NCBI GenBank assembly: GCA_035501615.1
Contig: DATJVY010000152.1
Span: 1 to 64,000, forward strand
Length of the DNA: 64,000 nucleotides
Direction: 5' to 3'
From: RPRB01 sp035501615
Lineage (GTDB): Bacteria; Myxococcota; Myxococcia; Myxococcales; Myxococcaceae
Both the position numbers and the translations under genes were made by a program. Every line of letters begins with the position of its first letter. Position 1 is the first letter of the stretch. Below the pieces are notes generated by a model. It was given only the letters and a program-made list of their open reading frames with translations, did no database searches and was not told the origin of the DNA. Below, one piece after another: positions 25,373-34,594 of the stretch.

Positions 25373-25473
25373 GGAAAACGAGTTCGGAAAACGAGTTCTC
25401 GGAAAACGAGTTCTCGGAAAACGAGTTCTCTGAGACGTCGTCCGGAGAGACGTCGTCCGGAGACGTCGTCCGG
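25373..25473 (+). repeat. REP-like element R6 (most amplified copy)
   Basis: Four left arms GGAAAACGAGTTC(TC) at 25373, 25386, 25401 and 25416 precede the 19-mer CGAGTTCTCTGAGACGTCG at 25422-25440, identical to R5. Three right arms GACGTCGTCCGGA follow at 25434, 25449 and 25462. It ends three bases from the stop codon of the coiled-coil gene. This copy best shows that left and right arms expand independently around one core. Confidence 0.8.
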
Positions 25474-25475
25474 TT

Positions 25476-28400
25476 TCAGGGCTTGTCGAGCTCGTCGACC
25501 AGCTTCTGCCAGGCCTCGTCGCCGTCGGAGGGTGGGGCGGACTTGGGTGGCGCCGCCGTGGGGGGCCGCTGGGCCGGTACGCTCGTCCCCGTTGGGCTCG
25601 ACGGCGCCGGCGCAGCCCGTGCCTTCAGGCGCGCCAGCTCCAGCTCGGCCACCTTCAGGGCCCGGGCCCGCTCCTGGACCGACTGCTGTAGCCTCGCCAC
25701 CTCCTGGGCCTTGGCGGCGTCCCGGCGCTCGAGCTCGGCGCGCTGCTTCGTGACCAGCTCCTCCCGCTCGGCCAGCACCCGGGCCTCGATCTCCTTGCGC
25801 CCCCGCTCGGCCGCTGCCAGCCGTCCCGCCGCATCCGCCGCCCGCGCCTCGGCCGCCTGGACCTTCCCGCCCAGCTCCCGCTCGATGCGCGTCCGCTCCG
25901 CCGCCGCCGCCCTCGCCTCCGCCTCACGCGCGGAGGCCCGCTCCGCCGCCGCCGCGAGCTCGCGCTCGGTGACCCCTCGCGCCTTCTCCAGCTCCGCGAC
26001 TCGCCCCCCGAGCTGCGCGGCCGTCTCCCGTGCCTGCCGCTCCGCCCCCTCGGCACGTTCCAGCAGGGCCTGCTCCCGCCCCGCCGCCTCTGCCCGCTCG
26101 CTGGACAGCTCCGCCTCGAGGCTTCCCATCCGGGCCCGTGCCGACTCCAGCTCGGCCCCCATCTCGCTCCGAGCCTTGTCCCGCTCGGACTGGGCCTGCG
26201 CCAGCTGCGCACCGAGCTGCTCCACCCGAGCCTGCAGCTCGGCCTTCAGCGCCTGCGCCTCCCGGGTGACCATGGCCAGCTTCTGCGACAGCTCGGTCTG
26301 GCGTCGGCCGGCGGCGTCGGTGAGCTCCTTCAGCCGTGCCTCGGCCTGCTTCAGCTGCTCGCCCCGCGCCTGCGCATCCCGGGCGGCCGCCTCGCGCTCC
26401 CGCGCCCGCTCCGCGCCGGCATCGGCCAGCCGGGCCCGCGCGTCGTCGAGCTGGGTGGTGAGCCCTGCCAGGTCGCCGCGCAGGAGCTCCTCCTGCCGAG
26501 CCGCCGAGTCCTGCAGCTCCCGGAACTTCTCCTCCAGGTCCGCTCGGGCGTCCTCGGTCTGTGCCAGCTGCCCCGAGAGCCGCGTCACCTCGCCGACCCG
26601 CGTTCCCAGCTCCTGCTTGGTCAGGGAGAGCAGCTCGGCGTGGTCGGCGAGCTCGTCGCGGTGCCGGCTCAGGTCCGCCTCGACCGCGGCCCGCGCCTGC
26701 GCCGTCGTCTCCAGCTCGGTGCGCGTCGCCGCGTGCCGCTCCCGCTCGCTGTCGAGCTCGACCAGCGTGGCGTCCAGCTGTCCACGGGTGTCCACCACCA
26801 GGTGCTCCGCCCGATCGAGCGACGCCTGGCTGTCCGAGAGGAGCTGCCGGGTTGCCGACAGCTCTCCCTGCACCGCGAGCTTCTCCGCCTCCACCGCCGC
26901 CAGCTTCGACTCGAGCTCGCTCCCCCGCGCCCGCGCGTCGCGGAGCTGGGCGTCAGCCTCCTCCAGCTCGCGCACGAACTCCTGCGCCTGCTGGGCGCGC
27001 TCGGCCAGCTGCTCCTGGGAAGTCGCCAGCGCGTCCTCGGTGCGGCCCAAGTCCGCCTTCAACTTGGTCCGCTCGACCTCCAGTTGCGTCCGGGCGCTCC
27101 GCTCGGCCTCGAACGCCGCCGTGGTCTCGGCCAGCTTCCCGGTCAGGCTGCGGACCTGGTTGCCCAGCTCGGTCTCGCGCTCCTCGAGATGCGCCCGGGT
27201 GGACTCGAGCTCGCCCTCGAGCTCGCCAATGCGCTCGAGCTTGGCCTGCACCTGGGCGTGCATCTCGGCCTCGACGTTCTCGCGCTGCTCGTGGGCCTGG
27301 CCCAGCTCCCGCTCCAGCGCGGAGGCCCGGGCGTCCCGCTCGGCCAGCCGGTCCGTCATCTGCTTGCCGAGGTGCTCCAGCTCCAGCCGCAGGTTCTCGC
27401 CCGCGCTCTCCGCCGCAAAGAGACGCTGCTCCAGCCCCTGCACCTGGGCGGTGTTCCGCGCCTCGGTCTGCTCGCGCTCCTGGTCCAGGCGCGCCACCTC
27501 GGCCTCGGCCTGGTCGGCGCGGCCCTCGCCCTTCGTCGCCCGGGCCTCCAGGGCCTGGACCGTGGCCTCCCGCTCGCTCCGCGTCTCGCCCAGCGTCCGC
27601 TCCAGATCGGCGATGCGACGGGCGTTCTCGGCGTCGTGTGCGTCGCGCTCCTGGGTGGTGCGCTCGAGGGCGCCACGGGTCTCGGCCAGGTCGCGCTCGG
27701 CGGTCTCGGCCCGGCCGGTCATGGTGGCCAGCCCGCTGCTGAGGGTCTGCTCCTTCACCTCGAACTCGAGCGTTGCCACGCCCATCGCTCGCTCGAGACG
27801 CTCGACCTCCTGGAGCCCGCGCTCGACGGCCTGACCCTTCTCGCGGAGCTCGTCCTCGCGGCCGCTCAGGTCGCGCCGGAGGTGGGCGATGTCCTTCTCT
27901 TTTGCCGCCACCACCTCGATGAGGTCCTTCTCGGTGGCGAACTTCTGGAGGAGCAGGTCGTCCACGGTCGCACCGTGCTCCCGCTCTTTCTGGATCATCG
28001 CCGCCTGCGCCTCGTTGAAGCGGCGGAGCAGGTCGTCCACCTGCATCTTCAGACCCTGCAGCTCGACGTCCTTCTCGTGCAGCCGGTCCTCGACGCTCAG
28101 GAGCTCGCGCTCACGGACCGTCCAGATCTCCGAGATGCGGGCCAGCTGCGCCTCGCGGAGTTTCAGCTCGTCGCGGAGGATCTGGATCTTCCCCTCCGGC
28201 GTCCCCATCGACTCGCGCCGGGGAGGCGTCCGGCGGAGCTTCTGCGACTCGGCGAGGAGCTCGGCCTTCCGGTCGGCGATGGAGGCGAAGGTGCGGTCGA
28301 GGAACGCCCGGTCCTCCTCGGTGAAGGCGGAGCGGCGCTCGCGCCGGGGCAACCGCGGGGGGCTCCCCGGCGCCGGCGCCCGGAGCGGCGGGGGAAGCGG

Positions 28401-28853
28401 CGGCATCTCCCGCGTCGGCGTGGGCCGGGTCTCGCCGCTCAGCGCCTCCTCCAGCGAGCGATCCATGTCGTCGCCAGGCGCCGGCGGCAGGATGCCGTGC
28501 GTCATCTGGGCGAGCTCGCCCATCTCGAAGGGGATGGTGAGATAGCCGTCGGCAGGCGTGGGTCCCTGGGCATGCTGCGACAGGCCTTCCTGGCCCACGT
28601 CCGAGGAGAGGAGCAGCACCGGGAGGTTCTGCCCGAACCGGCCCTTCTTGATCTGCCCGCAGAGCACGAACCCCGACTGGTCCGGCAGCTCCGCCCGCAA
28701 CACGACCAGGTCCGGCCGCCGCAGCTCGAGCTCCCGCTGCGCATCGGCGGCATTCTCGGCGGTGGCGGTCTGGAAGCCGGCCGACCGGAGCACGGAGGCC
28801 ATGCTCAGGGCGAACTCGTTCTGACTCTCGACGATGAGGACGCGGCGCTCCAT
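25476..28853 (-). CDS. Giant coiled-coil protein with pseudo-receiver domain (FrzS/AglZ-like)
   Basis: Of 1125 residues, the first 120 or so form a receiver-like domain (RRVLIVESQNEFALSMASV, then LVVLRAELPDQSGF). It lacks the phosphorylation site: the Asp position is Arg and the switch Lys is replaced (YLTIPFEM). A Pro-rich linker (about 145-175) follows, then coiled coil from about 210 to 1060, and an Ala/Pro tail ending in EAWQKLVDELDKP. The pseudo-receiver plus long coiled coil is the architecture of the Myxococcus motility proteins FrzS and AglZ, which shuttle between poles or mark focal adhesions. Orthology to either is not proven. It lies convergent to a small membrane protein with two REP-like elements between. 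Confidence 0.85.
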   Translation of the reverse strand: MERRVLIVESQNEFALSMASVLRSAGFQTATAENAADAQRELELRRPDLVVLRAELPDQSGFVLCGQIKKGRFGQNLPVLLLSSDVGQEGLSQHAQGPTPADGYLTIPFEMGELAQMTHGILPPAPGDDMDRSLEEALSGETRPTPTREMPPLPPPLRAPAPGSPPRLPRRERRSAFTEEDRAFLDRTFASIADRKAELLAESQKLRRTPPRRESMGTPEGKIQILRDELKLREAQLARISEIWTVRERELLSVEDRLHEKDVELQGLKMQVDDLLRRFNEAQAAMIQKEREHGATVDDLLLQKFATEKDLIEVVAAKEKDIAHLRRDLSGREDELREKGQAVERGLQEVERLERAMGVATLEFEVKEQTLSSGLATMTGRAETAERDLAETRGALERTTQERDAHDAENARRIADLERTLGETRSEREATVQALEARATKGEGRADQAEAEVARLDQEREQTEARNTAQVQGLEQRLFAAESAGENLRLELEHLGKQMTDRLAERDARASALERELGQAHEQRENVEAEMHAQVQAKLERIGELEGELESTRAHLEERETELGNQVRSLTGKLAETTAAFEAERSARTQLEVERTKLKADLGRTEDALATSQEQLAERAQQAQEFVRELEEADAQLRDARARGSELESKLAAVEAEKLAVQGELSATRQLLSDSQASLDRAEHLVVDTRGQLDATLVELDSERERHAATRTELETTAQARAAVEADLSRHRDELADHAELLSLTKQELGTRVGEVTRLSGQLAQTEDARADLEEKFRELQDSAARQEELLRGDLAGLTTQLDDARARLADAGAERAREREAAARDAQARGEQLKQAEARLKELTDAAGRRQTELSQKLAMVTREAQALKAELQARVEQLGAQLAQAQSERDKARSEMGAELESARARMGSLEAELSSERAEAAGREQALLERAEGAERQARETAAQLGGRVAELEKARGVTERELAAAAERASAREAEARAAAAERTRIERELGGKVQAAEARAADAAGRLAAAERGRKEIEARVLAEREELVTKQRAELERRDAAKAQEVARLQQSVQERARALKVAELELARLKARAAPAPSSPTGTSVPAQRPPTAAPPKSAPPSDGDEAWQKLVDELDKP

Positions 28854-28868
28854 CAGGGGGGGCCGAGC

Positions 28869-30116
28869 TTACCCGAAGCCCCCGGAGGGCGTGCCGGGGT
28901 CGGTGCCCTCCGGCGACCGGTGACCGGACATCCGAGGGGACGCGCTCCATGGGGGCAGGAACGACGGGCGCGACCCTCCGGCTCCAGCGCGCGACGGGGC
29001 GGGGACGGCCCCGTGCTCCCGGTAGAGGTCTCGGAGGAGCCCGCGCACACGGACCGCGTCGTGTCGCTGCTCCACGTATGCGCGGGCCTCCGCCCCCGAC
29101 TGATGAAGGAGCTCGGGCGCGGACGCCAGGGCGCGCAGGTCGGCCCCCAGCGCGGTCGCGTCGGATGCGGGGAAGAACACCGTGCAGCCGGATGGAAGCT
29201 CCGCCCGGGCCACCTCCGAGTCGGCCGCGAGCACCGGGCGTCCCCGGGCATACGACTCGAGCGCGTCGGCGAGCACCGCCGGGACCCGCGCATCCGGCCC
29301 CAGCCCCGGAAGGATCTCCACGTCCGCCCACGCGCGGGGGAGCGCGCCCGGAGGACCCGAGGTCACCGGCCCCTGGCGCGCCGCCGCGGCGATCTCGCGC
29401 AGGAGCGGGGCATCCCAGCTCTTCCCCGGTGGCTGGACGAGGTGCAGCCGGGCCCCGGAGCCGAGCGGCCGAAGCGCCTCGAGCAGCATCCGGAGCCCTG
29501 CGCTGGTCAGGTCCCAGGCCACGTGTCGGATGCGCAACGTTCCCGGGCCGCGGGGAAGCGACATGCCGGCCTCCACCCCGTCGGGAACCAGATGCAATCG
29601 CCCCGTCCGACCGAGAGCGCGAACCTCCTCCGCCCGGGCACGGGTCGTGACCAGGACCGTGTCGGCCTCGTCCAGGCAGCGCCGCTCCCAGCGCCGGAGC
29701 GCCTGCTCCAGCACCGCCCCGTCGCGCCCCCGGGCGAGGAGCAGCGGCAGCTCGGACGAGGGCAGCCGGCGCGCCTCGTAGAGAAGAGCCGGCCGGCGGG
29801 GATGGGCCAGCACCGCCGCCCCGACCAGGGGGTCGGCGGTGTGCACCAGGGCGTGGGAGTCGGAATCGAGCTGCCGGTGCACCGCGCGGCCGAAGGCCTG
29901 GATCTGATCGAGCAGGGTGCCGGGGCCCGGTGGCACCCGGAGGGCCCGCGCACCGAGCAGCGACTCGGTGTGGGGCAGGCCGGGGCCGCGGAGCGACAGG
30001 GTGAGGACCCGATGACGGGCGGCGCTCGCCCGCGCGCCCTCGCGCATCCGCCGGGACCAGGCCGATGCCCCGGGCCACAGGTCGAATCCGGCGAGGAGGA
30101 CGGCTGGCGGATCCAT
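28869..30116 (-). CDS. Glycosyltransferase (group 1/GT4-like)
   Basis: The 415-residue product shows a two-Rossmann GT-B layout: an N-terminal LLAGFDLWPGASAWSRRM block, the middle segment VTTRARAEEVRAL then HLVPDGVE, and a C-terminal acceptor/donor region with ALESYARGRPVLAADSEVA, close to the E-x7-E area of group 1 transferases. The substrate is unknown. The start is the ATG at MDPPAVLL; its ribosome site is weak. It lies just upstream of the AglZ-like gene on the same strand and divergent from the DUF4912 and GH57 glycan genes, so a surface or storage polysaccharide role is plausible. Confidence 0.75.
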   Translation of the reverse strand: MDPPAVLLAGFDLWPGASAWSRRMREGARASAARHRVLTLSLRGPGLPHTESLLGARALRVPPGPGTLLDQIQAFGRAVHRQLDSDSHALVHTADPLVGAAVLAHPRRPALLYEARRLPSSELPLLLARGRDGAVLEQALRRWERRCLDEADTVLVTTRARAEEVRALGRTGRLHLVPDGVEAGMSLPRGPGTLRIRHVAWDLTSAGLRMLLEALRPLGSGARLHLVQPPGKSWDAPLLREIAAAARQGPVTSGPPGALPRAWADVEILPGLGPDARVPAVLADALESYARGRPVLAADSEVARAELPSGCTVFFPASDATALGADLRALASAPELLHQSGAEARAYVEQRHDAVRVRGLLRDLYREHGAVPAPSRAGAGGSRPSFLPPWSASPRMSGHRSPEGTDPGTPSGGFG

Positions 30117-30230
30117 CGTCACGGGCGCCCCGGAGGATGACACATGTCCGGACGGGCGTTGACCGGAGGCGGCACCGACGCGTAAGCGGCGGTCCACGCC
30201 CGGGGGCGCACCCCCGCGGCCGTGGCTGGA

Positions 30231-31343
30231 ATGGTGATGGACGACTTGAAGAAGCTCAGCGTGGAGCGGCTCCGGGAGCTTGCGCGGAAGCACCTGGGAA
30301 AGGGTCACTCTCGACTCCGCACCCGGGCGCAGCTGCTGGCGGCACTGACGGGGGCGCTGAAGGTCTCCTCCGCGGGGGCGGCGGATCCGACCGGCGCGCC
30401 GGTCCCAGCCGACAGCCGGGTCCGGGTGGTGGACTTCCCACCGGGTCGCAAGGGACGCGTGCGCGCCGAGCACACGGCGCCGAAGGGCGGCCGCCGTGGC
30501 CGGACCGCGCCGCCGTCAGGGAGCGGCTCCACGCCGCGCACCGCCGCGCCCGTCGCCCGGCAGGGGGCCGGCGGTGGCGGGAGCAACGGGTCCACCCGGC
30601 GCGCGGGCGGACACGGGTCGGCCGGTCGAGGAGATGGCTCCGGCGGAGCGCGACGTCCGCGCGCCGGTGCCGCCCCCTCGGCGGCGCCCGCTTCCACGCC
30701 CGGCCCGGTGGCGCCGAGGGTCGAACCCGTCGTCGAGGAGGCCTTCTTCGGGACACCGCAGATGCCCCGGCGCCAGCGGCACACACCGGTGCCGCTCGAG
30801 CAGCCGGAGCCCGGCCCCCTCGCGTCACCGCGCGAGGTGGGGACCGATGCGCCCCTGCTCCTGGTCCGTGACCCGACCACGCTGTTCGTCTTCTGGGACT
30901 TTCGCCGCGAGCTCGAGCGCGGTGCAGCGCTGGGGCTGCGCGAGCCCCGGGTCCTCCTCCGCATCTACCGGGGGGCGGACCTCGACCGGAGCCTGGAGCT
31001 GCCGCTGGGCGCCCGCAGCACCTACGTCAGCGGCCTCGCCTCCGGGGAGGAGTACACCGCGGAGGTGCTCCTCCTCGGCCGCGACGGCTGGACCCGGCCC
31101 ATCGGGAACAGGAGCGGCGCCCGCCAGCTGCCACCGGGCCGGGTCTCGGCCCGGCTGGAGGTGCGCACGCTGCGGCTTCCATGGTCCGAGCCGCTCGGCC
31201 GGGGACCGGGAGCATCGGCCGCGGCGCCCGGACGCGAGCCCCTCGATTCGCCCCGCCGCCTGACGCTCCCCTCGAGCCCGGGCGCTCGGGGCCCTGGCCA
31301 CGGACCGAGCCCCTCGGGCGGCCCCCGCTCCGGGCGGAACTGA
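30231..31343 (+). CDS. DUF4912 protein with SAP/Rho-N-like N-terminus
   Basis: The 370-residue product starts with a short helix-extended-helix domain (DDLKKLSVERLRELARKHLG) of SAP/Rho-N type, which usually binds nucleic acid. A disordered Ser/Gly/Arg-rich linker of about 110 residues follows, then a DUF4912 domain (LLLVRDPTTLFVFWDF to EEYTAEVLLLGRDGW). DUF4912 genes often sit next to GH57 glucan enzymes, as here with only 19 bases between. Function unknown; DUF4912 has an immunoglobulin-like fold and might bind glycan. In-frame ATGs at 30231 and 30237 are both possible starts. Confidence 0.8.
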   Translation: MVMDDLKKLSVERLRELARKHLGKGHSRLRTRAQLLAALTGALKVSSAGAADPTGAPVPADSRVRVVDFPPGRKGRVRAEHTAPKGGRRGRTAPPSGSGSTPRTAAPVARQGAGGGGSNGSTRRAGGHGSAGRGDGSGGARRPRAGAAPSAAPASTPGPVAPRVEPVVEEAFFGTPQMPRRQRHTPVPLEQPEPGPLASPREVGTDAPLLLVRDPTTLFVFWDFRRELERGAALGLREPRVLLRIYRGADLDRSLELPLGARSTYVSGLASGEEYTAEVLLLGRDGWTRPIGNRSGARQLPPGRVSARLEVRTLRLPWSEPLGRGPGASAAAPGREPLDSPRRLTLPSSPGARGPGHGPSPSGGPRSGRN

Positions 31344-31362
31344 GGAGCGAGGGGGGCCCCGC

Positions 31363-32949
31363 GTGGAGATGCGGCCGCCACGGGGCGCCCTGCTGCTCGT
31401 CCTCCATGCCCACCTTCCCTACGTCCGCCACCCCGACGACGAGGACCACCTCGAGGAGGAGTGGCTCGGCGAGGCGGTGCTGGAGTGCTACCTGCCGCTC
31501 CTCGAAGTCCTGGAAAGGCTCGCCGCCGATCGCGTCCCGGTCCGGCTGACGCTCTCGGTCACGCCGACCCTCCTGGCGATGCTCGAGGACCCGCTCCTCG
31601 TCTCCCGCGTCGGCCGGCGCCTCGAGCGTCAGCGCGCCCTGGCCGAGCGCGAGGTGCGGCGGACCGCGCACGACGCCGAGCTCCACCGCGTGGCGAGCTT
31701 CTACCAGGCCCGCCTGGAGCGGCTCGCCGAGCTGTGGAGCGTGCGCCACCGGGGCGCGCTGGTCCCCGCATTCGCCGCGCTCGCCGACCGGGGCCTCGTC
31801 GAGCTCATCGCCTCGGGCGCGACGCACGGCTTCCTCCCCTTGCTCCGGACCTCGGCGCGTGCGGTGCGGGCGCAAGTGGCGGTGGGCGTGGCCGAGCACG
31901 TGCGCCAGCTCGGGCGCCGGCCGGCGGGCTTCTGGCTCCCGGAGTGCGGCTACTACCCAGGGCTGGAACAGGTTCTCGCCGCCGAGGGGCTGCGGTTCAC
32001 CTTCCTCGACGCGCACGGGCTGACCGACGCCGAGCCGCGTCCGCTGCTGTCGGTGCACGCGCCCGCATTCACCGAGAGCGGGGTGGCGGTGTACGCGCGC
32101 GACCCCGAGGCCTCCGAGCAGGTGTGGAGTTCCGAGGTGGGCTATCCGGCGGACCCGGTCTACCGCGACTTCTACCGCGACATCGGGTGGGACCTCCCCA
32201 CGGACGCGCTGGTCCCGGTGGTGGGCCCGGGAAGGCCCCGGCGCGCCACCGGCTTCAAGTATCACCGGATCACCGGCCGGGGACCGGACAAGGCCGTGTG
32301 GGATCCCGAGCTCGCCTTCGCCCGCGCCGGCGAGCACGGGCGTCACTTCGTTCAGCGGGTGCAGGAGCGGACCCGCGCGCTCGTCACCCGGATGGACCGG
32401 GATCCGCTGGTGGTCGCCCCCTACGACGCCGAGCTGTTCGGGCACTGGTGGTTCGAGGGCCCAGCGTTCCTCGAGGCGCTGTTCCGCGAGGCAGCCCGGG
32501 TCGGCCTCTCGGTGGTGACACCGGCCGACGACCTCCAGGCGTGGCCCGAGGCGCAGGTGGTGGCCCCGGTGGAGAGCAGCTGGGGCGAGCACGGACACGC
32601 CTCGATGTGGCTCGATCCGGTGAACGACTGGATCCCCCAGGCGCTCCACGGATGCGCGCAGATGCTCGCCCCCTTCGCGGACGCCCCCCGCCTGGATCAG
32701 GTGGACGAGCGCGCGCTGGTGCAGGCGTTTCGCGAGCTGCTGCTCGCCCAGTCCTCGGACTTCGCCTTCATCCTCCGGAGCGGGACCGTCACCGCCTACG
32801 CCCGGGCCCGCGTGCAGGCCCACCTCGCGGCGTTCCTCGAGCTCGTGCGTGCGGTGCGGGCCGGGAGCCTGGATCCGCTGCGGCTGCACGCGCTCGAGGA
32901 CCGCGACCCAGTCTTCCCCTCGCTGACCCTCGGGCCGTTCCGGGAGTGA
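31363..32949 (+). CDS. GH57 family 1,4-alpha-glucan branching enzyme
   Basis: The 528-residue product has the GH57 motifs LLLVLHAHLPYVRHP at the N-terminus, the catalytic nucleophile Glu in FWLPECGYYPG and the acid/base Asp in APYDAELFGHWWFEGP, plus the C-terminal helical DUF1957 region with the typical SSWGEHGHASMWLDP. It should transfer alpha-1,4 glucan chains to form alpha-1,6 branches in glycogen-like storage polymer. The GTG start has a purine-rich GAGGGGGG about 7 bases upstream. It is probably co-transcribed with the DUF4912 gene. Confidence 0.93.
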   Translation: MEMRPPRGALLLVLHAHLPYVRHPDDEDHLEEEWLGEAVLECYLPLLEVLERLAADRVPVRLTLSVTPTLLAMLEDPLLVSRVGRRLERQRALAEREVRRTAHDAELHRVASFYQARLERLAELWSVRHRGALVPAFAALADRGLVELIASGATHGFLPLLRTSARAVRAQVAVGVAEHVRQLGRRPAGFWLPECGYYPGLEQVLAAEGLRFTFLDAHGLTDAEPRPLLSVHAPAFTESGVAVYARDPEASEQVWSSEVGYPADPVYRDFYRDIGWDLPTDALVPVVGPGRPRRATGFKYHRITGRGPDKAVWDPELAFARAGEHGRHFVQRVQERTRALVTRMDRDPLVVAPYDAELFGHWWFEGPAFLEALFREAARVGLSVVTPADDLQAWPEAQVVAPVESSWGEHGHASMWLDPVNDWIPQALHGCAQMLAPFADAPRLDQVDERALVQAFRELLLAQSSDFAFILRSGTVTAYARARVQAHLAAFLELVRAVRAGSLDPLRLHALEDRDPVFPSLTLGPFRE

Positions 32950-33044
32950 GGGAACAAGGGAGTTGCCCTCGGTGTTCAGAGGCCGCCCGGATCACAGAAG
33001 TCTCCCTTGCGCCGACTCCGGCGACCTTTAGGTTGGGTTCCGAT

Positions 33045-34547
33045 ATGAACGGTCCTCGTCGTCTCCTCGCTCCGGCGGCGCTCCTCGCCGCCGCACTCCT
33101 CGCCATTCCCCTGCTCCACGGACTGTCCGCGCGCGCGGACACTCCCGCTCCCCAGCCGCCGCCGGGTCAGGCCGCGACGACGCAGGCGCTGGCGCCGCCC
33201 CATGCCGCCGCGCTTCCTTCGCTGGCGCCGCTGGTCGACAGCGTCAAGTCGGCGGTCGTGAACGTGGACGTCACCTCTCGCGTCGAGCGCGACGAGAGCA
33301 GCGGCGACGACCCGTTCGAGCAGTTCTTCGGCCGCGGACGGCGCGACCCGCGACAGCAGATCCGCCAGGGGGCCGGCAGCGGCTTCGTCATCGATCCCCG
33401 CGGCTACATCCTCACCAACAACCACGTGGTCGAGGGAGCCTTCAACATCCGGGTGCGCTTCGACGACGGGCGTACCCTCGAGGCCGAGGTGCTGGGCCGA
33501 GACCCGTTGACCGACGTCGCCCTCATCAAGCTCAAGGCTCCCCCGGCCAACCTCCCGGTGCTGAAGCTCGGCGACTCGGACGCGATGCGGGTCGGCGACT
33601 GGGTGGTGGCCATCGGCAATCCGTTCGGCCTGGCCTCCAGCGTCAGCGCGGGGATCCTCAGCGCGAAGGCCCGGGAGATCGGCGCCTCCCAGTACGATGA
33701 CTTCCTCCAGACCGACGCGGCCATCAACCCCGGCAACTCCGGAGGCCCGCTGTTCAACCTCCGGGGGGAGGTGGTCGGCATCAACACCGCCATCGTCAGC
33801 GGTGGAGCGGGCATCGGGTTCGCGGTTCCCAGCAACCTCGCCAAGGCAATCATCCCGCAGCTGGAGAAGAACGGCTCGGTCACCCGTGGCTACATCGGGG
33901 TGAAGCTGCAGAACCTCACCCCCGAGCTGGCCAGGGCGCTGAACGTGCCGCAGAGCTCGGGCGCGCTCATCAACGAGGTCACCAAGAACAGCCCCGGCGA
34001 CCGCGCCGGGCTCAAGTCCGACGACGTCGTCGTCTCGCTCGACGGGAGGAAGGTCGAGAGCAGCTCCTCGCTCTCCCGCCAGGTGGCGCTCCGCGCCCCG
34101 GACACCAGCGTCACCCTCGGGGTGATCCGCAACGGCAAGGCCCAGGACTTCAAGGTGACCCTCACCTCGCGCCCGGGCGACCTCGATCGGGTGGGCGACG
34201 CGCGCGGCCCGCGTCCGGGCACCGGCTCGAAGAGGGACGAGACCAACCGGCAGCGGATCGGCCTCACCCTGCAGAGCATCGACCCGCGCACCGCCGAGGC
34301 GAACGGGTTGCCCACCAAGGGCGCGGTCATCACCGAGGTGCAGCCCGGCTCTCCTGCGGACGCCGCCGAGCTCGCCCCGGGGATGGTAGTGACCGAGGCC
34401 GGGGGCAAGAAGATCGCCAACGCCGACGACCTCTCGCGCGTCCTGAAGGACGCCAGGCCGGGGAGCACCGTGCTGCTCCGGGTGACGATCCGGCTGCCGA
34501 ACCGCGAGGAGAACACGTTGCTCCGGGCGCTCGTCGTCCCCGGCTGA
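33045..34547 (+). CDS. Periplasmic serine protease HtrA/DegP
   Basis: The 500-residue product has a signal peptide (LLAPAALLAAALLAIPLLHG), a trypsin-like domain with His in ILTNNHVVEG, Asp in DPLTDVALIKL and Ser in INPGNSGGPLFN, and two PDZ domains (YIGVKLQNLTPELA, then RIGLTLQSIDPRTA). It degrades or chaperones misfolded envelope proteins. Length and double PDZ fit DegP/DegQ. Upstream, a GGAAC at 32951 with a distant TTCAG could be an extracytoplasmic-sigma promoter, but the match is weak. It follows the GH57 gene after about 95 bases. Confidence 0.94.
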   Translation: MNGPRRLLAPAALLAAALLAIPLLHGLSARADTPAPQPPPGQAATTQALAPPHAAALPSLAPLVDSVKSAVVNVDVTSRVERDESSGDDPFEQFFGRGRRDPRQQIRQGAGSGFVIDPRGYILTNNHVVEGAFNIRVRFDDGRTLEAEVLGRDPLTDVALIKLKAPPANLPVLKLGDSDAMRVGDWVVAIGNPFGLASSVSAGILSAKAREIGASQYDDFLQTDAAINPGNSGGPLFNLRGEVVGINTAIVSGGAGIGFAVPSNLAKAIIPQLEKNGSVTRGYIGVKLQNLTPELARALNVPQSSGALINEVTKNSPGDRAGLKSDDVVVSLDGRKVESSSSLSRQVALRAPDTSVTLGVIRNGKAQDFKVTLTSRPGDLDRVGDARGPRPGTGSKRDETNRQRIGLTLQSIDPRTAEANGLPTKGAVITEVQPGSPADAAELAPGMVVTEAGGKKIANADDLSRVLKDARPGSTVLLRVTIRLPNREENTLLRALVVPG

Positions 34548-34551
34548 GCGG

Positions 34552-34566
34552 TCGCCCGCCGGGCGA
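34552..34566. terminator. Short GC hairpin after htrA
   Basis: TCGCCC-GCC-GGGCGA forms a perfect 6-bp stem with a 3-base loop five bases after the protease stop. No T-run follows, so it may only stabilise the transcript end. Confidence 0.3.
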
Positions 34567-34594
34567 GGTACGCTCCTCCGGCGAGAATCGTCCC

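Noticed and set aside
25241..25473. Possible short CRISPR array (regular tandem units)
   Set aside because: Units are adjacent with no unique spacers, unit length is 12-15 bases, and no cas gene is present; the pattern fits REP-like arms.
32951..32980. Sigma-E-like promoter (GGAAC ... TTCAG) before htrA
   Set aside because: Spacing and the -10 element match poorly; mentioned only as a weak possibility in the protease entry.
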